Assembly (NCBI GenBank): GCA_900073065.1
Contig: FJOG01000012.1
Location: 1,201,253 to 1,265,252, forward strand
From: Phialocephala subalpina
Taxonomy: Eukaryota; Ascomycota; Leotiomycetes; Helotiales; Mollisiaceae
DNA length: 64,000 nt
Direction: 5' to 3'
The notes below the pieces were generated by a model, which ran no database searches, was not told the DNA's origin, and saw only the letters and a list, made by a program, of their open reading frames with translations. Positions 24,218-34,995 of the stretch are shown here, piece after piece (the stretch's first letter is position 1; the number at the start of each line of letters is the position of its first letter). A program made the position numbers and the translations under genes.

Positions 24218-24620
24218 GCTGATAGTGGGACCATGAGAAATTTGATGGTCTTTAAGTACTGGTTGGAGTTCAGAGAAACCCATTGATCTTCGGCGTATGG
24301 TATCACTGGTAGCTCACATATGAGCCTGTAATAAATAAAACGAGCATGAATTTCCATCAGGATCAAAGTCTCATTCAGTCTTGTCGTTTTCAAGTCGTAG
24401 ATGTTATTCTCTTGGCCTGCATTGTGAGACATAATTCGTGACTTGTTGTACAGTTCTTGTGGCAGTTCTCGAGGCTTTTGAGTTAGCTGCCCACCGGTGA
24501 GGCACGAATGTCCATCACCTCCCCACTTCGCTGGCGATCGTCCAGTGACCGTATGACCAGGCGTACTCCAGCTCATCTGTAGCTAAAACTCTAAATATCC
24601 TCCAGAAATGGGACATGGAC
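24218..24620. other. Convergent 3' intergenic region
   Basis: About 400 bp between the stops of CWC25 and the octanoyltransferase gene, expected to hold both 3' UTRs. No gene seen. Confidence 0.6.
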
Positions 24621-25730
24621 TCAGTTGTGGCCTCGAAGCAATTCTCGACGCAGTTCTTCCTCCCCGAAACGAAGCAGTTCCTCCTCACCTTCTGGGATTA
24701 TCCTCCTCCGTCTGCGTTGAACCAAGGGCCCCAATATCTCATCATCAACATCCTCCATATCCTTCAAGTCGACCTTTTGCACTTTCTCCTCACCACCCTC
24801 ACCATACAGTCCTTTTGCGAACTCCCTAACCCAGGCCCTCCCAACAATACTAGGCTTCATCCTAGCTCTCAACTGCTTCGCCGTTTTCGTCTTCGTATTC
24901 CATCTCCCATCTTCCGCCATCTCTATTTCCTGCCCCCTATCCTCCTCCCCGTCACCCAAAATCCATTTCGCCCACTTCTGACTCGCTTCCCTTCCCGGAC
25001 TCCCACCTCTCCATAGCTTCTTCTCCCCTCCCAACTGTGACATACTCGTAACACCCTTTCCTACCAACCCACAAGCTACAATCCTCTCAAACCATCTCAG
25101 ATCTGTAGTGACGTTTAATCCTACACCATAGCTCGTTATATTCCGCCGTAAATGTACGCCTAGAGCAGCAATCTTTCTCTCTCCTTCCTCTTCCCATACA
25201 CCAGGATTCTCGGTTCGTATCCCTTTCAAACCCCAGGTATCTAATGTGTTGATCGTTGCTTGCTCCAACAAGTTCACGTAACACCTAACACTCAATCCTC
25301 TCTTCCATTCCGGGAACTGCGACTTCAAATCCAAAATAGGATATATAACCAATTGTCCCGGCCCATGAAATGTAGTTTGTCCTCCTCGCAATGTCTGTAC
25401 AATATCTGCCCATTCGGATTGTTGTCTTGGATTATACCACGATTTCTTCTCGGGTAGCAAAGGTGCTTTTAAGAGGGAGATTTGGGCGGGTGTCAAAGAG
25501 TCGTGTTCTCGTCTGCCGGTTGTGTAAACGGGTGTTGGGACGAAGGTTAGAATCGTGGGGATGGGTGCTGGTGGGAGGTTTGGAGGTGGGTTTGGAGGTG
25601 GGTTTGTGGAGGAGATCAGGGCTTTGTGGGCGAGGAACTTGGTGACGAGGTGGGATTGGAGCGATTGTGCGAGGGCGAAAGGTGTTATGTCCGGGAGGTG
25701 GATGTGGCGGAGGATGGTGGGTGCGGACAT
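24621..25730 (-). CDS. LIP2: Octanoyltransferase (lipoate biosynthesis, LipB/LIP2 type)
   Basis: Mitochondrial enzyme that moves octanoyl groups from acyl carrier protein to lipoyl domains, the first committed step of lipoate synthesis. The LipB signatures are RGGQTTFHGPGQLVIYPILDL with the invariant HGPGQ, the lysine segment KIAALGVHLRRNITSYGVGLNV, and the catalytic cysteine in IVACGLVGKGVTSM. I use the ATG at 25730 (MSAPTILRHIHLPDITPF), which begins like other fungal LipB proteins and gives 369 aa. An in-frame ATG at 25910 would add 60 residues and cannot be excluded, for example as a targeting sequence. A Pro/Asn repeat (PPPNPPPNLPP) lies early, and the basic C-terminal tail is longer than in bacteria. 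No lesions. Confidence 0.9.
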   Translation of the reverse strand: MSAPTILRHIHLPDITPFALAQSLQSHLVTKFLAHKALISSTNPPPNPPPNLPPAPIPTILTFVPTPVYTTGRREHDSLTPAQISLLKAPLLPEKKSWYNPRQQSEWADIVQTLRGGQTTFHGPGQLVIYPILDLKSQFPEWKRGLSVRCYVNLLEQATINTLDTWGLKGIRTENPGVWEEEGERKIAALGVHLRRNITSYGVGLNVTTDLRWFERIVACGLVGKGVTSMSQLGGEKKLWRGGSPGREASQKWAKWILGDGEEDRGQEIEMAEDGRWNTKTKTAKQLRARMKPSIVGRAWVREFAKGLYGEGGEEKVQKVDLKDMEDVDDEILGPLVQRRRRRIIPEGEEELLRFGEEELRRELLRGHN

Positions 25731-26390
25731 TGAGGTGGGAGTGAGGAGAGGGAGTGAGTGGTGTTTTCCATTTGGAGAGGACGAGGCGGAGCAAGGCTGA
25801 CTGTGCGGATTGGGATCGAACAGGCCCCCGTATTTGTTGACTTTACGGCTTTTTATTTGTCCCCTATCTCTTCCACAACAGGTCACCATGTTTGATAAAC
25901 CACTTCTCATATATCACGTTGAGAGCACGGGAACTGCGACAATGTTCCTTGTCTGCCAATTGTCTAGATTTATTTCTCGATTGTGTTTTGCAAAGCTGCA
26001 GTAACCTTACGGTCGACGGCTCCCTTGCGACAAGATTTCTTGCCTCCACATCGTACTTCAACATGTCTTGGGACCAGTATCCCTTGTTCTCAGTTTCAAC
26101 GTTTCAATGTTTCAATGCTTCAGCCGTTATAGATGTTCCTGCTCGTGACCGCAACCCGTGTACTTTGTATCGTGGCATGAGGCATGTCCATTCCTTTGGT
26201 AATACGCGAACTGGTCTACCCAGCCTCGTTCTAGCATTTATCTATTAATCAATAAGTTAGCATTATATTTTTCGAAGCATATCTAATACCCTGTATGTCA
26301 AAGTCCCTCCTTGTTTGATGCGTTGGTACTAATAGCGTACAAGTACAATGGTGAATGCAAGCGAACATAGCCAACCGCATCGAGAACTGA
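25731..26390. other. Intergenic, no gene seen
   Basis: About 660 bp between the LipB start and the Hsp70-like pseudogene. Its left part may encode the optional N-terminal extension of LipB. Nothing else supported. Confidence 0.5.
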
Positions 26391-29300
26391 GTAATCGGTA
26401 TCGATTTGGGGGTCTACACGACATGTGTTGAAGTCTTTCGTAATGGTCGAGTTGAAATCATACCCGATGAAGGCCAGAATTCATTCCTATCCTGCGTGGC
26501 TTTCACCAACCACACCAACTTAGTTGGCCAGGCTGCGGCGAGACAGGCAATATCTAACCCCAGGAATACCATCTTTGATCCTGTACGACTCCTTTGGTGG
26601 AGTCTCGAGCGCCCAGATCTGAATTGGCGAGTTTCAAATCTGCCTTTCGAAGTTGCCTGCCCGAAACGAGCCGCTCCTCGAAGTTCGATACAGAAACCAG
26701 GATATTTGTCTCAAGCCACAGGAAGTGGTGGCCCTACTTCTAGCTCACACAAAACAACTTGCGGAGGAGTATCTTCAAACAAAAGTTATTACTGCTGTTA
26801 TCACGATGTCGGCGGACGGAACTCTTTTCCAACGCGAGCTTCTCGCCGTTGCTGGTTCCATCGCAGGTCTCAGTATCCGAAACATTTTGAGTGATTCAAG
26901 TATCTCCATTGTCACGTATGGATACTTAAAAAGACCAGTACATGGACCGGTACATCATCAGCGCGAAACACAAGTGGTTGCAGTCAATGTCGGTTCGAGG
27001 AAAACGGACATTACGGTTGCTGCCATGAGCGATGGTGTCATCGAGGTACGTTCTAGGGTAGATGATCCCCAGTTCAGCGATGACTTTTTTTTGCTCGCCA
27101 TCTTGTCAACCACATTCTGAATACGGCGCCACGGTTACCAGTATTCAACGCTGCTAATAAACCTCGAATCATACGTCAGCTTCAAGTCTTGCAAGTTAGC
27201 CGTGCAGGATCTCTCCTCCCGCGCATTTACGACGATTCACATCGATTCGCTCGAAGCATGTCATCTGAATGTCCCATGCTCTCTGGGGGCTTAAGAAATC
27301 TTGTGTAAGGACATTGTGCAAGTTCTGTTGGGTCGGGTTCAGAGGGCACCATCAGATGCCGAAGTCGATAGGATGGAAGTCGAAGTGCCTCTTGCAGGCG
27401 GTAGGTCCCGAATCCCCATGATTCAGAAGGTTATCTCGGACTTTCTCAATCGAGACTCGATATCGAGGTTATCAAATATCGACGAAGCTACGGCACATGG
27501 CACTTTGATTCGCGCTGCAATGTACTCAGACCAATTGGGACCACACATAGATAACATTCTCTTCATCGACTCTGCCCCCATTCATTGTCCGTCGCCGTCG
27601 AGGACAACGAAAATGACCTAAAAGAGAGTCATCCGGCGATATACTCATATTCCGTTGAACAAATCCGAATTATTTGAAGTCAAGGAGAATCGGTCCTCGT
27701 TCACCTTTGCCGTGTATGAGGAGAGCATTCGCTCTGAAGACAAACACGTCGTAGGTAGATTATCTTTTCCCATCACACCAGCTCCAAAAGGCAGAACGAA
27801 GGTGGAAGCAATGTTAAATTTCGATACTTATGGCTATCTTACAGTCAAGGCCAAGGAGTGATCCTCTGCAACTTGGCATACAATGGAACTACAGTTAGTG
27901 GCCATAAGTCTGTCCGACTCGCCTAAAAAACCGCGTTTTTACGCGTCACCTCATCTAACCTACATAATAATGCGCGCTCCAGGAACCCTACGACCACCCT
28001 TAGGAGAGGTCTCTCCTAATACAAGATCTCGAGTCGTAAATGCTCGTGATCATAGCATTAAAATTATAGCGATATCCCGCTTAAAACGCCTAAACGATTC
28101 CACTTGCCGCAAGATCTATAAAAACGCGTCTCACTAGACTTCATGTATCAGCAACGCTCGCGCCGGTGCACCTTTAGTCCTTACTCCTAGCGACCATCGC
28201 AATATACGACGTACTATTATAGTAAATCCAAAGATTACTGCCTAATAGCTTTTTGTTTCTTGTGCGCTTTACGCTTCCAAAAAGACAATCTACCGGTACC
28301 TCAAAAAATTAGGTATATAAAAGTAGAAGGCTAAATAAAGGCTATTCCTTACTGCAGAGTATGCGCTACGGCGTATAGAATAGGCTCTAAAGTACGATGG
28401 GAAGCCTATAGAATTTTAGAGAAGGTTACGGTAGTCTAATAAGTGCTCAATTAAGCGTGGGAAGAGTAGTATTATCCAATAAGTATACCGCCGGCGAAGT
28501 AATTTTCCCCTCTTTTATATATACTTTATGCCCTAGCTAATTACTTATTAACGCTTTCAAGTAAAGCTCTAAAAATCTGGGCGATTTAAACTAAGCTACT
28601 AAAGGGTAAAACACAAATATTTTGAGTAGTATTCGGCTTTGGAGTAAGGAGTGATTTAGTAGTTATAAAGGGGGACTAAAATGCGAAAAAAGGGGGCGTT
28701 ATAGTTAAAGTATACCTCGAAGTCTTACGCGAATACTTTCTTACAATCCTCGAATACAATAATATCTTTATATAAAATAATGCCTTTATATATAAAGCAC
28801 ATAAAGTTAGAGACTTCTTTGAGGAGATAGGGATAGAAGTAATAAAATAGCCTTTATATTCTCTAGATTTAAACCCTATAGAAAACCTCTAGAAGATGCT
28901 AAAAGCGGAAATCGATAGAGCACATCTTAAGCTTAAGGTATAGGCAATAGTCAAGCCGTAATAGACTTTATGATCCAGTGTGCGCAAGAGGCGTGGGAAG
29001 CACTAGCGCTAGAGCTCTTAAATAAAGTGGCTAAGGGGATACAAAACCGTGTGGACGCGGTAAAGGCTGCAAATAGGTAGTACACAAAATACTGAGTTGG
29101 TAGAATTGTCAATTGAACACTTAGCTATCATATGCTTTAATCAGATCGTGAATAGCTTTAATTTTGCTTGTTTAATGGGATAAATGCGACAGAAAAGTGC
29201 GGTGAGGGGATTGCGCATTTTAGCGAGTCGGACAGACTTATGGCCATCCATTGTAGTATGGGCTTTTCAGACCTTGAAAGATGAGATTGCAAGGTCGGCT

Positions 29301-29545
29301 GAAAAGCTCAAACAATTCGAGGCAGACGATCTTCTCGAACAGCAACGGACCAAGGCGAAGGAAGACTTGTAGCGATATGTCTACGCAGCAAGAGAAGTCA
29401 TTCGAAGCACTGCGAATGCTGGCCATCGACCGACTCGACGAGCGATAAATCTGGTCGAAAGAAATGTCGTACGGCTAGAGCAGAATGATGATGCTGAAAC
29501 GGTCGAGTATTGAGCTCAGCATGAAGAGTTGCTAAACTATTTTGG
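26391..29545 (+). pseudogene. Hsp70-like gene, decayed and split by a mariner element
   Basis: Remains of a divergent Hsp70/actin-like ATPase. VIGIDLGVYTTCVEVF (26391) is the phosphate-1 loop of the nucleotide-binding domain but has an in-frame TGA where the start should be. The frame shifts after LPFEV near 26650. It resumes as EVRYRNQDICLKPQEV and breaks again at a T8 tract near 27087. It continues one frame over as HLVNHILNTAPRLPVF, shifts at 27300 to KDIVQVLLGRVQ, and reaches a substrate-domain-like segment (27655-27861, GRLSFPITPAPKGRTKVEA). The C-terminal helical lid follows only on the far side of the transposon, at about 29272-29545 (DEIARSAEKLKQFEADD, then stops). The closest visible relative is the second Hsp70-like gene at 30999. 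It cannot encode a functional chaperone. Confidence 0.85.
27892..29253 (+). mobile_element. Complete but RIP-mutated Tc1/mariner element
   Basis: A 1362-bp element with 31-bp terminal inverted repeats (27892-27922 and 29223-29253, 27 of 31 identical, core GGCCATAAGTCTGTCCGACT) flanked on both sides by TA (27890-27891, 29254-29255), the canonical mariner target duplication. The transposase remnant runs from about 27970 to 29096. It starts with a helix-turn-helix segment (GEVSPNTRSRVVNA) and ends with the DDE-type PLYSLDLNPIENL block and a C terminus of Tc1 type (AQEAWEALALELLNK, last residues YTKY). Tryptophan codons are now TAG (before PLYSL, after PIENL, before YTKY) and a Gln codon is TAA. 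These are CpA to TpA changes on one strand or the other, as RIP produces. The body is AT-rich and full of TA steps. The element is dead as an autonomous transposon. Confidence 0.93.
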
Positions 29546-30010
29546 AGGTCTGACCAGTGATGATATTGACATGTGAACTGGGGTGTGACCATTCCCTCTT
29601 TTCAGGGAGTTTTGGCGATCAAGGCCAGGAGGGTGTTGCAGTGGTTATTAACTCTACGCCATTCCGAATAGTATTGACCGTTTCCAGGCTAGGATGCTCA
29701 CATACGGTACGTACCTTCTCTCCTTACTGTTGCTAGTCGAATATACTTCATCTGAACAAACTTGTCCATCATACCCTCAAATAAGAAGGTGCCCGCGTAA
29801 CGGACCCGAGCCAGTCGTTTCTTGGAGTCCAATCTTCATTTGGATCTGGCCTACTCTATCATAACATATATCAAGGCACTTCGCATATCATATCTTCTCT
29901 TTCATTTTCAATAACAAAAACTCGCTTATTACAGTTTAGACTCCTACGAAATCACAGGTCCTCGCAATAACCACAAAGTCTCTTCTCACTACCACTTACA
30001 GTCCGGCAAA
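29546..30010. other. Intergenic / probable 5' leader of the small membrane-protein gene
   Basis: About 465 bp. The last 130 bp (CATCTTCTCTTTCATTTTCAATAACAA and following CA/CT-rich sequence) look like a filamentous-fungal promoter and 5' UTR. No larger frame seen. Confidence 0.4.
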
Positions 30011-30172
30011 ATGCAACACGTACCCTATATCTTCACTTCGTTGGCTACCACACATTCGCCCACTCTAAATGCCTTTCTCCTCACCTTGGGCAAACTCGCC
30101 TACTGCGCTTGCGCTCTCACCTGGTCCGGCTTGATCGTGGTCTTTTTGCTCGCCGTCATCATGTTCTATTAA
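30011..30172 (+). CDS. Possible 53-residue single-pass membrane protein
   Basis: An ATG in good context (CGGCAAAATGC) opens a 53-codon frame ending in TAA at 30170-30172. The last 18 residues (GLIVVFLLAVIMFY) form a strong hydrophobic helix, with a weaker one before it (NAFLLTLGKLAYCACAL). The pyrimidine/CA-rich leader just upstream resembles a fungal 5' UTR, which is why I prefer this to chance. I recognise no family. A hydrophobic tail at the extreme C terminus would fit tail anchoring (inference). Confidence 0.4.
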   Translation: MQHVPYIFTSLATTHSPTLNAFLLTLGKLAYCACALTWSGLIVVFLLAVIMFY

Positions 30173-30998
30173 AGTATCCTGGCCACCTCGGACTCGAAAA
30201 GCAGTAGCTGGGAGGCGGGGGAGCGGAAGGATGTGGAGCCGGGGATGGAAAGAGATAGATCCTGAAAGGATTGAAGGGAGCGATGTCAAACGGTTTGTGA
30301 GTGGGAGCAGGTAGATATTCATTCTCTCCCAAAGTGCAGAATTGAGGGATAGCATAGGTAATTGTCCTACACGTTCTAGGACTTTGAGGTAGGGACAGGA
30401 GCTAATTCGATTATAGCTCGAAGTAGTTTCGAATCACATACCGAATCATACTTAGTTCTTCGGCTATCATATTTTTGAGTGTTGATAGATGTACCTGGAC
30501 TTATGGTACTTTGGTACGTCACATTTCTTGAACAAGAGCTTCCTCAATCGATAATTTTCGATGGATTTCAACTACGGCTACGGCGTCACCTTCGAGTCCG
30601 CAAAGAAGTCAATGTCCCACATCAGAATAGATATCGTGGAATTGGAGAATTCCGCCCCTCTCCTCTCCGCGCTCCTCCTTCGCGCCTCGTTTACTCCACA
30701 TCAAAACTTCTCGTTGCCTCCCACACGCAACGCGATTTTTCCAATTTCCAAAATCACAACATCAAAACTGTTCTTCTATCGCAAATCCCCACACCCTTCC
30801 TGCAAGCGCCCCTCATACCTTTTGCCGCAAAATTGTGAGTATATTTTATCATCATTCTTCCCACATTTCCCGGATTGGATGACATCTTGAGCAAAGAGGA
30901 AAGAAAGGGCTCTAGAGAGTCCCGGCAAGGCTGGGACATTGACAACAACGATACCTCCACAAAGCAGACTTCTTTACTGACTCGATTCAAGCACAGCG
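30173..30998. other. Intergenic, upstream of the second Hsp70-like gene
   Basis: About 825 bp, with short overlapping frames (109-119 codons, 30479-30890) that lack protein character. The CT-rich stretch 30660-30830 probably belongs to the promoter or leader of the Hsp70-like gene. Confidence 0.5.
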
Positions 30999-32683
30999 AT
31001 GGCAAATTCAGATGGCCATGTAATTGGTATTGACCTAGGAACCTACACAATCTCCACGTGCGTTTTCGATACCGAAAATCGAACAGTCGTAGTCATACCG
31101 GACAGCGGTCACAACACCACTCCAGCCCAAGTTGCCTTTACAGACCGCCTTTGTTTAGTCGGCAGAGCTGCAGGTCTAGTGGCTCTCGTCGATCCCAGAA
31201 ACACCATTACGCTCGCTGCGCATTTCCTTGGCCGCGGTCCAAACGACGAGGGTATTCGCGACATAATGACCAATCTTTCATTCGATGTCCTCTTCAATGG
31301 CGACCAAGCCTTCTTTAAAGTCCGCTACCGCAATCAAGACATTTGCGTTACACCACAAGAGGTTCTATCCATCTTACTAGATCATATCAAGAAGAACGCA
31401 GAGAAGGAAGCAGCCTGCAAGGTCATTGGTGCGGTCATCGTGGTTCCTTCCTCTTACGACAGATTGCAGCGCGATCTGGTCAAGTTGGCAGCCTCTGTCG
31501 CTGGCTTGCGAACTGTCCGCATAATCACAGGCACCATTGCTTGTGCTATGTCCGTCACCTTACCGCACACCCTCATCTTTACGGCGATTCTACCGTTGAG
31601 AACCCGAACCCGAGATGCAAGATCATGATTATCCATATTGGTGCCAGATCCACAAACGTCACACTTGTCGAATCTGGAAAGCATGACTTGAAGGTTGTAA
31701 AGACGGCCGAATGTCCCACCGGAGGAGAGCACTTTACCGGAGCTCTTTTTTCATATCTTTTGCAGCCACCAATATCAGATGTCGTTCTTTCTGAGTCCAG
31801 CAAGGTTCCGGCCAGGTTACGGAGGAGTCGATTCTGGCAGCAATGCGAGAATGCCAAGTGTCGACTCTCAATCACCGAGGGCCCTGCGTACATTGACATG
31901 GAACTCGGTTCTACACGCCCCCCCTTGAGAATGATGCGCAAAGATGTTGACCTGATTTACGCTCGCCAAGACCTCAAGCTTTTCACGAAAATCCTAGAGC
32001 CAATCAAGCAAGTGTTGAGTCAAAGTGGTATTGACAAGTCGGACATTCACGAGATTGCCCTCACCGGGGGCACTTTCAAGCTCCTAAGGGTACACGCCGC
32101 TCTTTCCCATTTTTTGAATAGCATGCCTTGGACGTCGACCGAGTCAGATACGCTTGCGGCACGTGGAGCCGCCATCTATGCAGGATCTCTACCATCTGCT
32201 CGAGGCGGTACAATTGGCAATTTCTCGGACATCCTGGGACATTCACTAGGCTTTGAAGACCACAATGGTAAACTTGCCATCATGCTTCCCCGTCATGCTA
32301 GCCTGCCAATCAAGCACGGCAAGACGGTCGTCCTTCCTACCACCAAGGACTGGCAAGCCTTCCTCAAAATCCGAATTTACGAAGGCGAAGACACGGTAGC
32401 TGCGAAGAACCGTTACCTAGGCACTCTACGCTTTCCTATAAGAGCTAGACTTGAGCACAAAGTAACGGTCAAACTTGCTTTCCACGTCGCAAGTTCTGAT
32501 GGATTAATGATCATGGCCTCTGAACCCGGCATGGAGCCCAGTCATATCATGACTACATTCCTCGGTGATTTGGATCCGCAAGTCGAATTTGTGAACATGA
32601 CCATGAAACTTGAGCAATTCCGAAAAGATGCCCGTCTTGAGCTTGCCTTGAGCAATCTCAACTCGAAGCATGGAGCCCATTAG
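30999..32683 (+). CDS. Hsp70-like ATPase, apparent frameshift
   Basis: Divergent Hsp70/actin-like ATPase, paralogue of the pseudogene at 26391. The start MANSDGHVIGIDLGTYTISTC carries the nucleotide-binding phosphate-1 loop. VPSSYDRLQRDLVKLAASVAGL corresponds to the Hsp70 segment before the 'INEPTAAA' motif, and ALTGGTFKLLRVHAALSHF matches the phosphate-2/adenosine region. Between about 31545 and 31580 the coding sense moves from frame 0 to frame 2 (…GTIACAMSVTLP to HLYGDSTVENPNPRC). Read through as one-base loss it gives about 560 aa. A weak alternative is an intron 31551-31622 (GTCACC..TGCAAG), but it would remove residues that align with the paralogue. A C-terminal lid is not evident. It may be a recent pseudogene or carry one base error. 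Substrates unknown. Confidence 0.65.
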
Positions 32684-33392
32684 AGAAGTACCTTTTGAGT
32701 TGACTCGAGAACGTCTTGGCACAGCTGGGTTATTGAGAAATGCTTGTTCTGGTCACTTGTTGCTGAAATACAATCACCAATCCCGACTCTATGGCAATGG
32801 CGTGGGAATTTGTAAATTAAATTTTGATATACGCTGTAGCCTTCAAAGTAGGTTAGGTAGTGCTTCTGTATGAATGATACATTCTCCTGTAACAAACGTC
32901 TGCACTTAAGTTGATTCCAATTCCATAATGATCTCGCTCTTATCTCCTCCGTCCGCAGGGAACGAGGCGAATAATCTTTAAATTTGCAAAATTCCTCACC
33001 AGATTCAAGAGATCAGAAGACTGGGATGGCTACTAGATGACAAGCAAAGGGAGGCAAAGCTGACGCGTTTCCCTCTTCATTCCTAGTAGAGCTCTCCGTA
33101 TCGTTTCCGTCATCAATTAGTGTGCTTGTGCGGTTGGTGGAGAGGCTTATTAGGCGGTGGTTCACATGGTAGGGGAGTTTTGTAAGAGGAAAAAGAGGGT
33201 ATGGAGGTTTGGAGAGGTGTGTTGCGTGGGGAGGATCGTAGAGGTGACGGCGTGGAGATTGTGAAGCGATCTAGGTGTTATATGTCGGCGCCAGACTAAA
33301 TACGAGATGAAGAGGGGAATTTCGGTTCTGCAGATACAAGCTGTAAAACCTCTGGATGTGCTGAGTCTGAGAAGGACTTTCGAGTAATATTT
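32684..33392. other. Convergent 3' intergenic region
   Basis: About 710 bp between the Hsp70-like stop and the RIB7 stop. Both 3' UTRs fit here. No gene seen. Confidence 0.6.
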
Positions 33393-34283
33393 TCATTCTT
33401 TGCCCAACAGACGTTCTAATCCACGTCCGTAATTCCCGTCATCCTTCAGTCGTCCGCAGAGAACAACATCTTCTCCTAATGGAATCCACCTCACATCCTT
33501 CAACCTCGCAGCTGGAATCGGCGCAAAGGTCTGACTACTAATCTTCTTCTCCGGCATCACAGTTACCCCACCTTCTCCAAGCCACGTCGGTGCAATCGTG
33601 ACAATGACAGAGCTCACCCATTCATGTGCTCTGGCATCTGATAATATCGGGTTGATGACCCCAGCACCACCCTCAACCATCACACTCATCAGTCCTTCCT
33701 TCTTTAACTGCTCAAAAATACTGCTCCACGAGATCGTACGCCGCCCGTGGACCAGCTCCACGGAGTTTGCAAAGATGAACTTCCCTCCTAGATCCTCCAG
33801 CGCTTTTATCCTCGCTTCTAGAATCGGTCTTGCTTTCTCCGTCGTGATAATGAAAGGCGCTTTTCCTTTCCCCTCAGCAGCAAGCTTCAAGACCTTGCAA
33901 TTCCCATCCTCGAGATTCCATCTGGCATAGGGATCAACAACAATAGGTCTAGGTTGACCTTTAAGCCCCTCACCACCATACCCCCCTACGCCATCTAAAC
34001 GGCAGTTCAGACTCGGGTTGTCGACGATGGCGGTATTGACACCGATCAGGATGGCGTCGTGCCGTGACCGAAGATAATGCGTCATGGCTTTTGACTCCGG
34101 TCCAGACAGAGCTGTTTGAACCCCAGGAGCGAGCGCAATTTGTGAATCCAGAGAAGTGGCGAAGGTGAGAGTGACGAATGGAAGAGATGAGCGGGGGTTG
34201 AGGTTTTTGGGTGGGAGATGCGGCTCAAGGAGTGCGCGTTGAGACTCTGGGAACTGGAGGGCATCTCGTAATGAGGACGTCAT
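33393..34283 (-). CDS. RIB7: 2,5-diamino-6-ribosylamino-pyrimidinone 5'-phosphate reductase
   Basis: Riboflavin biosynthesis enzyme that reduces the ribosyl side chain with NADPH before deamination, the order used by fungi. It is a single-exon frame of 296 aa, the normal fungal RIB7 length. The RibD C-terminal reductase fold is visible as LPFVTLTFATSLDSQIAL (β1 and substrate loop), MTHYLRSRHDAILIGVNTAIVDNPSLNCR (the R-x-x-x-D-A-I-L-x-G hallmark), and VMVEGGAGVINPILSD (the EGG NADPH loop). LKDVRWIPLGEDVVL is the last strand. No deaminase domain is attached. Intact, housekeeping type. Confidence 0.93.
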   Translation of the reverse strand: MTSSLRDALQFPESQRALLEPHLPPKNLNPRSSLPFVTLTFATSLDSQIALAPGVQTALSGPESKAMTHYLRSRHDAILIGVNTAIVDNPSLNCRLDGVGGYGGEGLKGQPRPIVVDPYARWNLEDGNCKVLKLAAEGKGKAPFIITTEKARPILEARIKALEDLGGKFIFANSVELVHGRRTISWSSIFEQLKKEGLMSVMVEGGAGVINPILSDARAHEWVSSVIVTIAPTWLGEGGVTVMPEKKISSQTFAPIPAARLKDVRWIPLGEDVVLCGRLKDDGNYGRGLERLLGKE

Positions 34284-34995
34284 GATGGTCTCGATTCTCT
34301 ATTGGACTTATATAAAATGTTGCGATTTCCTTCTTGCCGGAAGCCGGAAAGTGCGAGACTAGGTTAGACGCTGAGGACGAGCAGCTGCTCGATCCTTTGG
34401 ATGGAGTCCAGCGCTTGAATTGAGATGAAGAAATCTCGTTCGACGCTCATTTGAGATCCAAAAATCCGATGGGGGCACAGAACGTACACTCTCCAAAGTT
34501 GGATCCCTGAAAAGAAGAAATGTGAGTGGGTAGGAAGGGTGGTTTGGAAGGCGAGTGAGATGTTGTGAAGTCGAGAAGAGGTCGTGACCCGAGAGAGAAG
34601 GTAACCTTAGGAGCTGTTGATGACTAATTAGTGCGACCTGCCCCACCATGCCCCTCCATCGCTTGTTTGTTAGGGGATGAAAGCCTGAAAAATTAGTGCA
34701 CGAGTGCCTGTAAGACGCTGGAACCTTAGCGATCAAAGCCTAAAACAGTAGCAATGACCTGTTCTTCTATTTAACATGAACCTCGAAGGCGATTTTTCTT
34801 TTGAACGAGTTAAAGATGCTTTCCTATCTCTGAGAACCAACTGTTAGAAAGATTCGGAATGTGAGAGGATGTCCTAATAGTCGGCATATCACGTTGGCTG
34901 CTTGGCGTCTTGTCATTGAAGGAAGGAACTTCCGTTACCCCTTCCAGTTTTCAAAGAATCATTTCAAATATTTTTGGAACTCGTCTGCTCTTTGC
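34284..34995. other. Intergenic, RIB7 promoter side
   Basis: About 710 bp between RIB7 and the HAD gene, both on the minus strand. A 125-codon frame at 34359-34736 has no protein-like character and is not called. Confidence 0.5.

Noticed and set aside
27301..27861. Two short plus-strand frames as separate small genes
   Set aside because: Their sequences are consecutive parts of the Hsp70-like pseudogene in different frames, not independent genes.
31551..31622. Intron explaining the frame change in the second Hsp70-like gene
   Set aside because: The donor GTCACC is poor and the removed segment aligns in another frame with the paralogue, so a one-base frameshift is the better reading, though not proven.
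34359..34736. 125-codon minus-strand frame upstream of RIB7
   Set aside because: No protein character and no homology that I recognise; it lies in what should be the RIB7 promoter.
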